Below are positions 15,355 through 24,047 of a DNA stretch of 32,416 bases, piece by piece. Under the pieces are notes generated by a model that saw nothing but the letters and a program-made list of their open reading frames with translations, had not been told where the DNA came from and did not search any database. The first letter of the stretch is position 1. Each line of letters begins with the position of its first letter. The position numbers and the translations under genes are program-made. The stretch spans positions 1 to 32,416 of the forward strand of contig JAFUOZ010000087.1 in the NCBI GenBank assembly GCA_017481565.1, read 5' to 3'. Origin of the DNA: Oscillospiraceae bacterium. Its GTDB lineage: Bacteria > Bacillota > Clostridia > Oscillospirales > Ruminococcaceae.

Positions 15355-16416
15355 TTACTGCTCCCTTATCGGAACGATAACGGTAACATTTCTCGCTCCG
15401 TAGCTTTTTCTTATTTTATCATAAAGTGTATCATCAATTCCCGAAGATACGATATAGATAATGTCATATCTTCTGTTTTCGGGATTGACGGCTATTGTCT
15501 CTGCCGAAATATCGGCTCCGTAAAGTCCGTGAATACAGCCTTCAAGCCTGTCGGTAAGAGAAATATCATTAATAAAAACTCCCTCGGAGGTATAGCTGTC
15601 AAAGAGTATCTCATGCTCACACAGTGTCATTGCCGCTGTGTAAAAGCTTTCGCATATCCTGTCCGCTTCACCGATATCGCCCTTTGCGGAGGCTGTATCT
15701 GCCGCAAGCAGGATAAGCGCACGATTATTAGCACTGCTTTCACGTACGATAAGCTCTTCACTGCGGCTGCTCAGCTTCCATGCGATACGGTTAAGCTTAT
15801 CGCCGTCACGGTATTCGCGGAGACTGTCAAGCTCCTGAACAGCGGAGCTGATACGCGACATATCCGATTGAGAGGAAACTGTCTCATTGACCGTAAGCTT
15901 ATATGCATATTTATCTGACAGCGGATATCCTCCCGAGGGAAGAAAATCCACAGCCGCATGGATACTGCCGCCCTTTGAGCTTCTTATGCAGAAAAGCCTG
16001 AAAAAGTCGTATATCCTTATTTTTGCGATACCGCATTCCACACGCTGACAGAAGTCCGATCTGACGTTTATGCTTATTTTTTCGGTGCTTTTTGAGGGAA
16101 CGGCAACGATCACCCTCTGCTGTTCCTTTTCATTTCCGGGAAGCCGTCTGCATTCCACCCATATTGCTGTAACAGGCAGGGGGATCGGCGTAGGATTGGT
16201 TATCTGAATAAGCAGCTCAGTATCGTTACCCTTTGCCGCAAAGCTTTCGGGAACAGCCGCCGAAATTTTAAGCTTTGAAGCTGCATAGGCTGTCAGAGGA
16301 AAAGTAACAACAGGGACAGCAGCGGCAATTATCAGAGTTATCAGAGAAAGCGTATCGGTATATAATGCGTAAAAAAACGCAAGTCCGATCAGCAGTAGTA
16401 TATATACAAATCTCAT
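15355..16416 (-). CDS. DUF58 domain protein
   Basis: A 353-aa protein from ATG 16416 (a TTG at 16422, overlapping the moxR stop, is the alternative). Two N-terminal membrane helices (residues 1-45) precede a beta-rich region. The DUF58 core follows, with LREYRDGDKLNRIAWKLSSR, the usual REYxxGDxxRxIxWKxSAR motif, then ELIVRE and a vWA-like fold. It is the standard partner of the MoxR ATPase upstream and the transglutaminase downstream. These systems are thought to assemble or activate proteins at the membrane, but the client here is not known. Confidence 0.92.
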   Translation of the reverse strand: MRFVYILLLIGLAFFYALYTDTLSLITLIIAAAVPVVTFPLTAYAASKLKISAAVPESFAAKGNDTELLIQITNPTPIPLPVTAIWVECRRLPGNEKEQQRVIVAVPSKSTEKISINVRSDFCQRVECGIAKIRIYDFFRLFCIRSSKGGSIHAAVDFLPSGGYPLSDKYAYKLTVNETVSSQSDMSRISSAVQELDSLREYRDGDKLNRIAWKLSSRSEELIVRESSANNRALILLAADTASAKGDIGEADRICESFYTAAMTLCEHEILFDSYTSEGVFINDISLTDRLEGCIHGLYGADISAETIAVNPENRRYDIIYIVSSGIDDTLYDKIRKSYGARNVTVIVPIREQ

Positions 16417-16418
16417 AA

Positions 16419-17366
16419 TCAAATTCTTGGCTGTTTTACCGAAGCGGCAGTTTTTTTCAGGATCCTTTCAGCCTCGGCTATGCTTCTTGAGCCTGAGGAA
16501 AGAACCAGTCTGTGAGCTGCCGACGGTATCAGCACATAGTCAACATCATCGGGGATAACGTAATTTCTGCCCTTCAATACAGCGGTAGCCTTTGCCATGG
16601 CAGATACGGCGATAGCACCTCTTGTGGATATTCCCAGAGTGATATCCCCGTCGTTTCGTGTAGCGGCGGCGATGTCCGCAATATATCGGTATATCCTGTC
16701 GTCCGCATATATTTCAGAGGTCATTTTCTGTAAGCTGAAAAGCTCATCTGCCGATATAACAGGCTTTATGCTGTCAAGTGCCGATGATGATTTTTTTGAT
16801 TTAAGTATATCAGCCTCGCTTGCCGGATCCGGATAGCCTATTGAAAGTCTTACCATGAATCTGTCAAGCTGTGATTCGGGCAGAAGCTGAGTTCCTGCCG
16901 AGCCTACGGGATTTTGTGTTGCAATAACGATGTAGGGCTCGGGAAGCTCATGAGTGATACCGTCAACAGTAACGGAATGTTCCTCCATAGCTTCAAGAAG
17001 TGCCGACTGAGTACGGCTTGAGGTCCTGTTTATTTCATCGGCAAGAAAAAGATTGCACACTGCCGCACCCTCATGATATTCAAAAGCGCCTGTACTTTTA
17101 TTCATGGCAGTAAATCCCGTAACGTCCGAGGGCATAACGTCGGCTGTAAACTGCATTCGGCGGCAGTCAAGGGACATAGCCTTTGAAAATGCAAGTGCAA
17201 GAGTTGTTTTTCCCACACCGGGCATATCCTCCAGAAGAATATGACCGCCTGCAAGTATCGCAAGCATAGCATTGATGATAACATCGTCCTTTCCGATGAC
17301 AGCTTTTTTGACTTCATTTAAAATTCCCTTGACGGCAGGGAGAACAAGCGCAGGAGTATTGTCCAA
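16419..17366 (-). CDS. MoxR family AAA+ ATPase
   Basis: A 315-aa MoxR chaperone-like ATPase. Walker A is GVGKTT (50-55), Walker B LFLADEIN (106-113), followed by RTSSRTQSALLEAMEEHSVT and the sensor-1 region IATQNPVGSAGTQLLPESQLDRF. It starts at a TTG at 17366 with AAAGGA nine nt upstream; no ATG fits. It is the first gene of the MoxR-DUF58-transglutaminase-ArsR operon and overlaps or abuts the DUF58 start (TTGATTATG). Confidence 0.95.
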   Translation of the reverse strand: MDNTPALVLPAVKGILNEVKKAVIGKDDVIINAMLAILAGGHILLEDMPGVGKTTLALAFSKAMSLDCRRMQFTADVMPSDVTGFTAMNKSTGAFEYHEGAAVCNLFLADEINRTSSRTQSALLEAMEEHSVTVDGITHELPEPYIVIATQNPVGSAGTQLLPESQLDRFMVRLSIGYPDPASEADILKSKKSSSALDSIKPVISADELFSLQKMTSEIYADDRIYRYIADIAAATRNDGDITLGISTRGAIAVSAMAKATAVLKGRNYVIPDDVDYVLIPSAAHRLVLSSGSRSIAEAERILKKTAASVKQPRI

Positions 17367-17386
17367 GCTTTATCGTCCTTTCGTAT

Positions 17387-17445
17387 ATAAATTAAAAAGC
17401 AAGAACCTGTATCCAAGGTGAAATATCCCATTAAATACAGGCTCT
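17387..17445 (-). terminator. Terminator after the 335-aa hypothetical gene
   Basis: On the minus strand AGAGCCTGTAT and ATACAGGTTCT pair (one mismatch, 22-nt loop) and TGCTTTTTAATTTA follows. It lies between the hypothetical gene and moxR. Confidence 0.6.
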
Positions 17446-17477
17446 GAAAATTATTGAATTATTGATTGATGAACAGA

Positions 17478-18485
17478 TCAGCTGAGAGAAAGGATAGCCA
17501 TATCTCCGTTTGTATTAAAGCCTCTCTTGTTGAGCATATCAACGGTAGTCTGTACCATTCCGCCCTTGATAGCACGGATAGATTCATCAAATGCAGTAAC
17601 AGCCTTTACAAAATCCTCATCGCCGTTTTCCTTGGTCACATATACAGTAAGAAGAACCTTTAAAGTATTGAAAATTACATTGAAAAATGCAAAGTTATCC
17701 CACATTGAAAGAGAATAATCGGAAAAAGGCATATTAAGTGACCAGATAAAGCCTACGAGAACATTTTCAAGAAGATATTCTCTGTTTTCGTCCTTATCCT
17801 TGCCCTGACCCAGATAATCAGAGAAGAAGTTGATCTTCATATCAAAATACTTATCCTTGACATCGCTGAAAGGATGATCCTTTACATTGGAAAGATCTGT
17901 CTTATAACCAAGTCTGTCAAAGACAGTCTGTCTGACTTCCTTGAAATTCTTTGTATCAGGCATTCCTGCCATCATAGAAAGTGCGTCAAGAACGCTGAAT
18001 TCAAAATTAGGATTGAGAGAAGAGAAATATTCCATTATCGCACTTCTGTCAGGGTGAGCCATGAAGTCCATGATAAAGGGAGGAATTTCCTTTTCCTTGC
18101 CGTTGTTGTTCATATTATCAACAGCCTTGAATACATAGTTGATAAGCAGCATTCTCTTTTCGATAGAATACTGTCTGTCCTGAATTGCATTCATCATAAC
18201 GGACTTGCCGGGCCAGTAGTGAATAAGCTGTGGGAACTTGCTTACAAGATCCTTTGCCTTTTCAATATATACCTTACCCTTTTCCTCATCAATGCCCTGC
18301 TGATTGAAGGAGATAGGTTCCTTGATCTCCATAAGCTTTCTTACAACTCTTTCCTGCATGAGAGGGAAAGAGTATTCAACGGAATAAGGAGTTACTGTAA
18401 CTGTATAGCTTACGCCCTCATTTAAGGGATTGGTTTCATCTGTAAGTTCATTATAATAAGCGGGTGAAATAATAGAAAATGGCAT
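17478..18485 (-). CDS. Hypothetical protein, no family recognised
   Basis: A 335-aa protein I cannot assign. It has no signal peptide. The sequence is rich in aromatic and Met residues, with VSYTVTVTPYSVEYSFPLMQ near the start, a charged helical middle, and one moderately hydrophobic stretch near the C-terminus (FAFFNVIFNTLKVLLTVYV) that is more likely a buried helix than a membrane span. The ATG follows GGAGGGTATACAA. It has its own strong promoter and its own terminator, so it is an independent unit. It could be lineage-specific. Confidence 0.85.
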   Translation of the reverse strand: MPFSIISPAYYNELTDETNPLNEGVSYTVTVTPYSVEYSFPLMQERVVRKLMEIKEPISFNQQGIDEEKGKVYIEKAKDLVSKFPQLIHYWPGKSVMMNAIQDRQYSIEKRMLLINYVFKAVDNMNNNGKEKEIPPFIMDFMAHPDRSAIMEYFSSLNPNFEFSVLDALSMMAGMPDTKNFKEVRQTVFDRLGYKTDLSNVKDHPFSDVKDKYFDMKINFFSDYLGQGKDKDENREYLLENVLVGFIWSLNMPFSDYSLSMWDNFAFFNVIFNTLKVLLTVYVTKENGDEDFVKAVTAFDESIRAIKGGMVQTTVDMLNKRGFNTNGDMAILSLS

Positions 18486-18527
18486 TTGTATACCCTCCGA
18501 TTTCGATTTTATAAATTAGATAATAGT

Positions 18528-18556
18528 ATTATAACACATTAATTCCGAAAATGCAA
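18528..18556 (-). promoter_or_regulatory. Sigma-A promoter of the hypothetical gene
   Basis: On the minus strand the -35 is TTGCAT (18551-18556), then 17 nt, then TATAAT (18528-18533) preceded by TGTGT. It resembles the ferredoxin promoter closely. Confidence 0.8.
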
Positions 18557-18575
18557 ATATTTTTCATGATTTTTT

Positions 18576-19208
18576 TCAAGAATTAGTAATTCCGTAAGAT
18601 AAAAGCATAATACTGTCGCCAAGATGTACATTTTCCACTATAATATCGCTGTAATCCAGCCTGAGATCATAGTGACTGAAGTTCCAGAATGCCTTTATCC
18701 CAAGTCCAACCAGATGATCGGCGATCTCCTGAGCGGACGCTTTCGGGATACAGAGTATAGCGATTATCGGTTTATGCTCTTCGGCAAATTCGTCGATATC
18801 GTCTATATCCCTGATAGTGATACCTGCGGCAGTTTTTCCTACCTTTTGTTTATCCGAATCAAAAATTGCCGCAAGGCTGCAGCCGTATTCGGAAAAATTC
18901 ATGTGAGTTGCAATAGCCTTTCCCAGATTACCTGCACCGATAAGGATAGTCTTATATCCCTTGTCAACGCCAAGTATCTTTCCGATCTCCTGACGAAGCT
19001 CGATAAGATTATATCCGTAGCCCTGCTGACCGAAGCCGCCGAAGCAGTTCAGATCCTGCCTTATCTGAGAAGCGGTCAGCGACATTTTCTTTGACAGATC
19101 TCCCGAAGAAATCCTTACTGTTCCTTCCTTTATAAGCTCACCGATAAAGCGGTAATATCTAGGGAGACGTCTTATTACTGAAAGCGAGATTTCGCCTTTT
19201 TTAGACAT
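18576..19208 (-). CDS. rex: Redox-sensing transcriptional repressor Rex
   Basis: Rex binds DNA when NADH/NAD+ is low and lets go on NADH binding; it controls fermentation and hydrogen genes in Firmicutes. The 210-aa length is standard. It has the winged helix RRLPRYYRFIGELIKEG (13-29) and TASQIRQDLNCFGGFGQQGYGY, then a Rossmann fold with GAGNLGKAIA (91-100), and a C-terminal swap helix. The start at ATG 19208 has AAAGGA about 12 nt away, slightly far. It lies downstream of the aconitase-IDH genes after a large hairpin, and a candidate Rex site is upstream of aconitase. Confidence 0.96.
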   Translation of the reverse strand: MSKKGEISLSVIRRLPRYYRFIGELIKEGTVRISSGDLSKKMSLTASQIRQDLNCFGGFGQQGYGYNLIELRQEIGKILGVDKGYKTILIGAGNLGKAIATHMNFSEYGCSLAAIFDSDKQKVGKTAAGITIRDIDDIDEFAEEHKPIIAILCIPKASAQEIADHLVGLGIKAFWNFSHYDLRLDYSDIIVENVHLGDSIMLLSYGITNS

Positions 19209-19250
19209 TTATCAGTTCATTCCTTTCTGCGGCAATACCGCAAATGCAAT

Positions 19251-19304
19251 TTTTATGCATTGAAAAGCAGCATATGACGATAAGCTGTTTTTCAATGCAT
19301 AAAA
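19251..19304. repeat. 21-bp stem-loop between icd and rex
   Basis: TTTTATGCATTGAAAAGCAGC (19251-19271) pairs with GCTGTTTTTCAATGCATAAAA (19284-19304) at 20 of 21 positions, the odd one being G-T, around a 12-nt loop. Neither strand has a T-run after the stem. It is more like a REP-type or mRNA-stabilising hairpin that separates icd from rex expression than a terminator. Confidence 0.6.
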
Positions 19305-19349
19305 GCAGCGGAACGGTCTCCGCCGCCTTTGATGCATTATTATCTGTGA

Positions 19350-20561
19350 TTACATCATCTTTGCAAGACGTTCGTTTACAGCAACTAAGAATGCCTCTGT
19401 ATCAACAGTCTGCTTGTTTTCCAGTGTGGAAAGGGCAGCAAGGTCACCTGTCATAACGCCTTCTTCAATGGTCTGAATAGTAGCCTTTTCAAGCTTATCC
19501 GCAAAGCCCATAAGCTCGGGAAGGTTATCAAGCTCGCCTCTCTTGCGGAGAGCGCCTGTCCATGCAAAAAGTGTTGCAACGGAGTTTGTGGAGGTCTTTT
19601 CGCCCTTAAGATGCTTGTAGTAGTGACGCTGTACTGTACCGTGAGCAGCCTCATACTCGTAAACACCGTCGGGAGATACAAGAACGGAGGTCATCATAGC
19701 AAGGCTTCCGTAAGCTGTTGCTACCATGTCGGACATAACGTCACCGTCATAGTTCTTGCAAGCCCAGATATATCCGCCGTTGGAGCGTACAACTCTTGCA
19801 ACCGCGTCATCAATGAGAGTATAGAAATACTCAATGCCTGCAGCTTCAAACTTTTCCTTATAATCCTTCTCGAATACCTCAGCGAAGATATCCTTGAAAC
19901 GATGGTCATACTTCTTGGAGATAGTATCCTTTGTAGCGAACCATACGTCCTGCTTTGTATCGAGAGCAAAGTTGAAGCAGCTTCTTGCAAAGCTTTCGAT
20001 AGACTTGTCCTTGTTGTGCATACCCTGGATAACGCCTGCACTGTCCTTGAAATCATAGATAAGGGAGCGTGTTTCGTTGCCGTCCTTGTCGGTGCATACG
20101 ATCTCACACTTTGAATCCTTGGGAACCTGCATTTCAGTATTCTTGTAAACATCACCGTATGCATGACGTGCGATAGTGATAGGTTTTGTCCATGTGGGGA
20201 TATACGGAGTGATACCCTTTACGATGATAGGTGTACGGAAAACAGTACCGTCAAGGATAGCTCTGATAGTGCCGTTGGGTGACTTCCACATTTCCTTAAG
20301 GTTATACTCGGTCATTCTTGCCGCATTGGGAGTGATGGTAGCGCACTTTACAGCAACGCCGTACTTCTTTGTAGCCTCAGCGGAATCAACGGTAACCTTG
20401 TCATCTGTTTCGTTTCTGTATTCAAGACCGAGATCGTAATATTCTGTCTTAAGATCAACATAGGGAGTGAGAAGGATATCCTTTATCATTTTCCAGATAA
20501 TTCTGGTCATCTCGTCTCCGTCCATTTCGACCAGGGGAGTGGTCATCTGAATCTTTGCCAT
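19350..20561 (-). CDS. icd: NADP-dependent isocitrate dehydrogenase, eukaryote-like type II
   Basis: Oxidatively decarboxylates isocitrate to 2-oxoglutarate. The 403-aa protein resembles the homodimeric mitochondrial/cytosolic type, not E. coli Icd. S94, N96, R100 and R109 (in [17 protein letters not shown]) fall at the same numbers as in human IDH1. K/Y/D residues in [13 protein letters not shown] and the HGTVQRHY nucleotide-binding loop are present. It starts at the ATG after AAGGAGGAAAAATACA. It is encoded with aconitase in the same direction, giving the oxidative branch from citrate to 2-oxoglutarate for glutamate synthesis. Confidence 0.96.
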   Translation of the reverse strand: MAKIQMTTPLVEMDGDEMTRIIWKMIKDILLTPYVDLKTEYYDLGLEYRNETDDKVTVDSAEATKKYGVAVKCATITPNAARMTEYNLKEMWKSPNGTIRAILDGTVFRTPIIVKGITPYIPTWTKPITIARHAYGDVYKNTEMQVPKDSKCEIVCTDKDGNETRSLIYDFKDSAGVIQGMHNKDKSIESFARSCFNFALDTKQDVWFATKDTISKKYDHRFKDIFAEVFEKDYKEKFEAAGIEYFYTLIDDAVARVVRSNGGYIWACKNYDGDVMSDMVATAYGSLAMMTSVLVSPDGVYEYEAAHGTVQRHYYKHLKGEKTSTNSVATLFAWTGALRKRGELDNLPELMGFADKLEKATIQTIEEGVMTGDLAALSTLENKQTVDTEAFLVAVNERLAKMM

Positions 20562-20577
20562 TGTATTTTTCCTCCTT

Positions 20578-21270
20578 TTAATCGGGAACAGCGAAAAGTA
20601 TCTCCGCAGACCCGTCGGTATATTTGTTTATCGCCGCTTCAAAAAGCGGAAAGACACTGCTTCTTTTGTTTCCGAACACACCGCAGCCGAAAGCGCCGAA
20701 TATCATTACATCAGGCTTTTTATCGGCGGCAAGGGAAACTATTCTAGCAATTCGTTTTTCCATGATCTGATCGACCTTTTTATCGGACATTGCAGCCATT
20801 CGTCTGTTTACCGCAGGACAGGTGATAAAGCTGCATATAACAGGCTTTTCAAGCAGCTCGCCCATATCGTTTCTGATAACGGGAACATTTTCGGAATATA
20901 TCATTCCGTCTGTATAATCGGGCAGTATATGCCTGTGATTTGCATTGTAATATTCCTTTGCCTCACGTATGGTATAATACAGTCCCGAGCATCTGCAAAG
21001 AGCCTCCTCCTGAGCGTTTCCGCCCATAACATAGGCTCCGCCGGGATAATGTGCATTTGCAAAATTAAGTGCGATAATGCGCTTGTCACGGTTTGCAAGA
21101 ATACATTCTGTGGTTGTCATGCTTACGATATGCTCAGAAACGGAATAATAAGGACGTTTGCCGTCACGGTCGGTAAGGGGATAATCCTTATAATAAACGG
21201 AGCGCATTTCTCCGAAGCCGCCGTTTTCAAATATCCTGTCGTTTTCACTTTTTATCTTAAGATAATTCAT
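20578..21270 (-). CDS. PARG-like macrodomain protein (TIGR02452/DUF2263 family)
   Basis: A 230-aa protein with the bacterial-type poly(ADP-ribose) glycohydrolase fold: [27 protein letters not shown] at residues 69-95. The QEE (87-89) carries the catalytic glutamates of this family. The usual GGG loop reads GGA here. [11 protein letters not shown] near residue 193 is the second ADP-ribose loop. It probably removes ADP-ribose from a protein, nucleic acid or free metabolite. Its ATG overlaps the upstream DUF3795 gene stop as ATGA. Lying between aconitase and isocitrate dehydrogenase is unexpected. No ADP-ribosyltransferase is visible nearby. Confidence 0.88.
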   Translation of the reverse strand: MNYLKIKSENDRIFENGGFGEMRSVYYKDYPLTDRDGKRPYYSVSEHIVSMTTTECILANRDKRIIALNFANAHYPGGAYVMGGNAQEEALCRCSGLYYTIREAKEYYNANHRHILPDYTDGMIYSENVPVIRNDMGELLEKPVICSFITCPAVNRRMAAMSDKKVDQIMEKRIARIVSLAADKKPDVMIFGAFGCGVFGNKRSSVFPLFEAAINKYTDGSAEILFAVPD

Positions 21271-21830
21271 TTCTTATCATCAAACCCTTTTATTGCGGGG
21301 ACAGCCACACCTGTAATCAGTCCGCATATGAGAAATTCTATCTCGTTTCCCGTAATAAGACCAAGTGTCGTTCCGATAACAAGACCTGTCAGTCCGCCTG
21401 TTATGAACGCATTTCGGCGCACCTCGAAGAAATCTGTCTGCTTATCCTTTTCGGCTTTGAGCCGCATAAGATTTTCAGCGTCCTCTTCTTCCGAGACAGC
21501 TTTCAGGTTATCACATGGGAAATCGGTACATTCAATGCAGCTTCTGTACCATTTGCCGAGACAGCAGGTACGTACCTCACATTCGCCGCCCTCGGTGAGA
21601 CAGCCTCTGCAGCCGATATCCGTATCTCCCTTGTGAACGTGCAGATCATAAAAATATTCACATTCACGGCAGTTTACACCACAACAGCCGTACATAGGCG
21701 GTTTTTCCTCAGGGGGAGCAGCCTTGTCAGCTTCTATCTGTGCGGCATTGCGCATATTCAGGATATGCCTGTAATTCTCGGGAGGACTGTCGGGAATATC
21801 AAACCCGTGACGGTCAGTATCATTCCGCAA
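21267..21830 (-). CDS. Cys-rich DUF3795-like protein with C-terminal membrane segments
   Basis: A 187-aa protein. Residues 48-106 hold 13 cysteines arranged as CCGVNCRECEYF, CRGCL, C, CC, CIECTDFPC, the pattern of DUF3795 metal-binding proteins. A charged helix follows (EEEDAENLMRLKAEKDKQ), then two hydrophobic segments (about 143-158 and 162-178) with a Gly-rich character. The start is a TTG at 21830 with a near-perfect GGAGGTGG eight to nine nt upstream. It starts 26 nt after aconitase and is coupled to the PARG-like gene. Function unknown; a Zn or Fe-S site is likely. Confidence 0.8.
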   Translation of the reverse strand: MRNDTDRHGFDIPDSPPENYRHILNMRNAAQIEADKAAPPEEKPPMYGCCGVNCRECEYFYDLHVHKGDTDIGCRGCLTEGGECEVRTCCLGKWYRSCIECTDFPCDNLKAVSEEEDAENLMRLKAEKDKQTDFFEVRRNAFITGGLTGLVIGTTLGLITGNEIEFLICGLITGVAVPAIKGFDDKK

Positions 21831-21856
21831 AGCAGTCCACCTCCGAAAAATAATTA

Positions 21857-23794
21857 TTACTTGAGATTTTCTCTTGTATAGTCAAGGAGACCGCCTGCAA
21901 GAATGATATCCTTTGTACGTCCTGTAAGCTCACAGAGAACAGGGATATTTTCGCCTGTTGTCTTGTTTGCGACAGTAAGCTCTGTCTTTCCTGCAATGAT
22001 ATCCTCACGTACATTCATAACAGCAAGCTCATCGCCCTGGCTGATCTTTTCATAATCAGCTTCATTTACGAATGTAAGAGGAAGGATACCTGCATTGATA
22101 AGGTTGGAGCGGTGGATTCTTGCAAAGCTCTTTACCAGAACAGCCTTTACGCCGAGATAAAGAGGAGCAAGTGCGGCATGCTCACGTGATGAGCCCTGAC
22201 CGTAGTTAGAACCGCCGACGATTATTGACTTGCCCATTTCCTTTGCTCTTGCGGGGAACTGATCGTCACATACTGTAAAGCAGTGCTGTGAGATAGCGGG
22301 GATATTTGAACGGAGAGGAAGGATCTTTGCGCCTGCAGGCATGATATGGTCGGTTGTGATGTTGTCGCCTACCTTAAGAGAGCAGCCGCACTCGATATTC
22401 TCAACCAGAGGAGCAGTCTCGGGGAAAGGCTTGATGTTGGGACCTCTGAGGATCTCAACGCTGTCCATATCCTTCTCGTCAACGGGAGGAACGATCATGT
22501 TATCGTTGATGATAAACTCATCGGGAAGCTTGAATTCGGGCATATCGCCGAGATCTCTGGGATCTGTGAGAACGCCTGTGAGAGCGGAAGCGGCAGCCAT
22601 TTCGGGAGATACAAGATAGATCTGACCGTCCTTTGTGCCTGAACGTCCCTCGAAGTTACGGTTGAAGGTACGCAGTGAGATACCCTTTGAATTGGGGGAC
22701 TGACCCATACCGATACAAGGACCGCACGCACTTTCGAGGATTCTTGCACCTGCATCAATGAGAGTAGCAAGAGCACCGTTCTCTGCAAGCATATTGAGTA
22801 CCTGCTTTGAGCCGGGAGCGATAGAAAGTGAAACATCGGGGTGAACGGTCTTGCCCTTAAGGATATGAGCCACCTTGAGCATATCGAGAAGTGAGCTGTT
22901 TGTGCATGAGCCGATACATACCTGATCTATCTTCATATTTCCGATCTCGGCAACGCTCTTTACGTTGTCGGGGGAGTGAGGACAAGCAGCCAGAGGAACA
23001 AGCTCTGAAAGGTTGATCTCCACTACCTCATCATAAACAGCATCATCATCAGCCTTAAGCTCTGTCCATACCTCTTCTCTCTTCTGAGCCTTGAGGAACT
23101 GCTTTGTAGTTTCGTCGGAGGGGAAGATAGATGTGGTTGCGCCGAGCTCAGCGCCCATGTTTGTGATAGTTGCTCTTTCGGGAACGGAGAGAGTCTTTAC
23201 ACCCTCGCCGCAGTATTCGATGACCTTGCCTACGCCGCCCTTTACGGAAAGTCTGCGGAGTACTTCAAGGATAACGTCCTTTGCGGATACCCATGGGTTC
23301 AGCTTGCCTGTAAGCTCAACCTTTACTATCTTGGGGTATGTAATATAGTAAGCGCCGCCGCCCATAGCAACAGCAACGTCAAGTCCGCCCGCACCGATAG
23401 CGATCATACCGATACCGCCGCCTGTGGGGGTATGGCTGTCCGAACCGATAAGGGTCTTTCCGGGAACGCCGAAGCGCTCAAGGTGTACCTGATGACAGAT
23501 ACCGTTTCCGGGTCTGCTGAAATAGATGCCGTGCTTCTTTGCAACGGAGCCGATAAATCTGTGGTCGTCGGCATTTTCAAAGCCTGACTGAAGAGTGTTG
23601 TGGTCGATATAAGCAACAGAACGTTCTGTTCTTACTCTGGGAACGCCCATAGCCTCATATTCAAGATACGCCATAGTACCTGTAGCGTCCTGAGTGAGCG
23701 TCTGATCGATCCTGATGCCGATCTCCTGTCCCTTTACGAACTCACCGTCAACAACGTGAGCCTTAAGGATCTTTTCTGTAAGTGTAAGTCCCAT
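21857..23794 (-). CDS. acn: Aconitate hydratase (short Aquifex-type, TIGR01342-like)
   Basis: Isomerises citrate to isocitrate with a [4Fe-4S] cluster. At 645 aa it is the short aconitase form, not the 890-residue AcnA. Cluster cysteines are C297 in IGSCTNSS and C357/C360 in SACGPCIGMG. The substrate motif GSDSHTPTGGGIGM is at 117-130, and the swivel domain has NITTDHIMPAG and GGSNYGQGSSREHAALAP. The gene has its own strong promoter and a candidate Rex site. It heads a likely operon acn-DUF3795-PARG-like-icd, with rex after a hairpin. Confidence 0.96.
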   Translation of the reverse strand: MGLTLTEKILKAHVVDGEFVKGQEIGIRIDQTLTQDATGTMAYLEYEAMGVPRVRTERSVAYIDHNTLQSGFENADDHRFIGSVAKKHGIYFSRPGNGICHQVHLERFGVPGKTLIGSDSHTPTGGGIGMIAIGAGGLDVAVAMGGGAYYITYPKIVKVELTGKLNPWVSAKDVILEVLRRLSVKGGVGKVIEYCGEGVKTLSVPERATITNMGAELGATTSIFPSDETTKQFLKAQKREEVWTELKADDDAVYDEVVEINLSELVPLAACPHSPDNVKSVAEIGNMKIDQVCIGSCTNSSLLDMLKVAHILKGKTVHPDVSLSIAPGSKQVLNMLAENGALATLIDAGARILESACGPCIGMGQSPNSKGISLRTFNRNFEGRSGTKDGQIYLVSPEMAAASALTGVLTDPRDLGDMPEFKLPDEFIINDNMIVPPVDEKDMDSVEILRGPNIKPFPETAPLVENIECGCSLKVGDNITTDHIMPAGAKILPLRSNIPAISQHCFTVCDDQFPARAKEMGKSIIVGGSNYGQGSSREHAALAPLYLGVKAVLVKSFARIHRSNLINAGILPLTFVNEADYEKISQGDELAVMNVREDIIAGKTELTVANKTTGENIPVLCELTGRTKDIILAGGLLDYTRENLK

Positions 23795-23824
23795 TTACAA
23801 ATCCTGCCTTTCATGCTAATTAAG

Positions 23825-23840
23825 AACCGCGGCTGCGGTT
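23825..23840. repeat. Hairpin in the aconitase 5' leader
   Basis: AACCGC-GGCT-GCGGTT is a perfect 6-bp stem with a 4-nt loop. It lies in the leader some 20-35 nt after the predicted start and before the AAAGGCAGG ribosome site. It may stabilise the mRNA; no T-run follows. Confidence 0.4.
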
Positions 23841-23866
23841 ATTCAAATATAGAATATACACATTTT

Positions 23867-23895
23867 ATAATAACATTTTTACGGCAGTATGTCAA
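23867..23895 (-). promoter_or_regulatory. Strong sigma-A promoter of aconitase
   Basis: On the minus strand consensus TTGACA (23890-23895), 17 nt, TATTAT (23867-23872). The leader to the ATG at 23794 is about 65 nt. Confidence 0.85.
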
Positions 23896-23904
23896 TATTT
23901 TTAT

Positions 23905-23922
23905 TCGTTAAATTATTAACAT
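23905..23922. promoter_or_regulatory. Candidate Rex operator upstream of aconitase
   Basis: TCGTTAAATTATTAACAT matches the clostridial Rex consensus TTGTTAA-N4-TTAACAA at 12 of the 14 defined positions. It lies 9 bp upstream of the -35. The rex gene is encoded at the end of the same cluster, which supports the assignment. From this position Rex could repress by blocking polymerase or could act with another factor. Confidence 0.5.
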
Positions 23923-23977
23923 TTTTTAAATATTGAGCAAAAACGCCGTTTTTATACATTTTATATAGTAATTGCAA

Positions 23978-24011
23978 TAAAAAAGCAGCTCCGTATTCAT
24001 GTCGGAGCTGC
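23978..24011 (-). terminator. Terminator of the secreted Ig-like protein gene
   Basis: On the minus strand GCAGCTCCGA and ACGGAGCTGC form a stem followed by TTTTTTATT. It lies 37 nt after the stop of the gene at 24048. Confidence 0.85.
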
Positions 24012-24047
24012 TGATTATAATAACGCTGCTATGCTTCTGATTAAATA

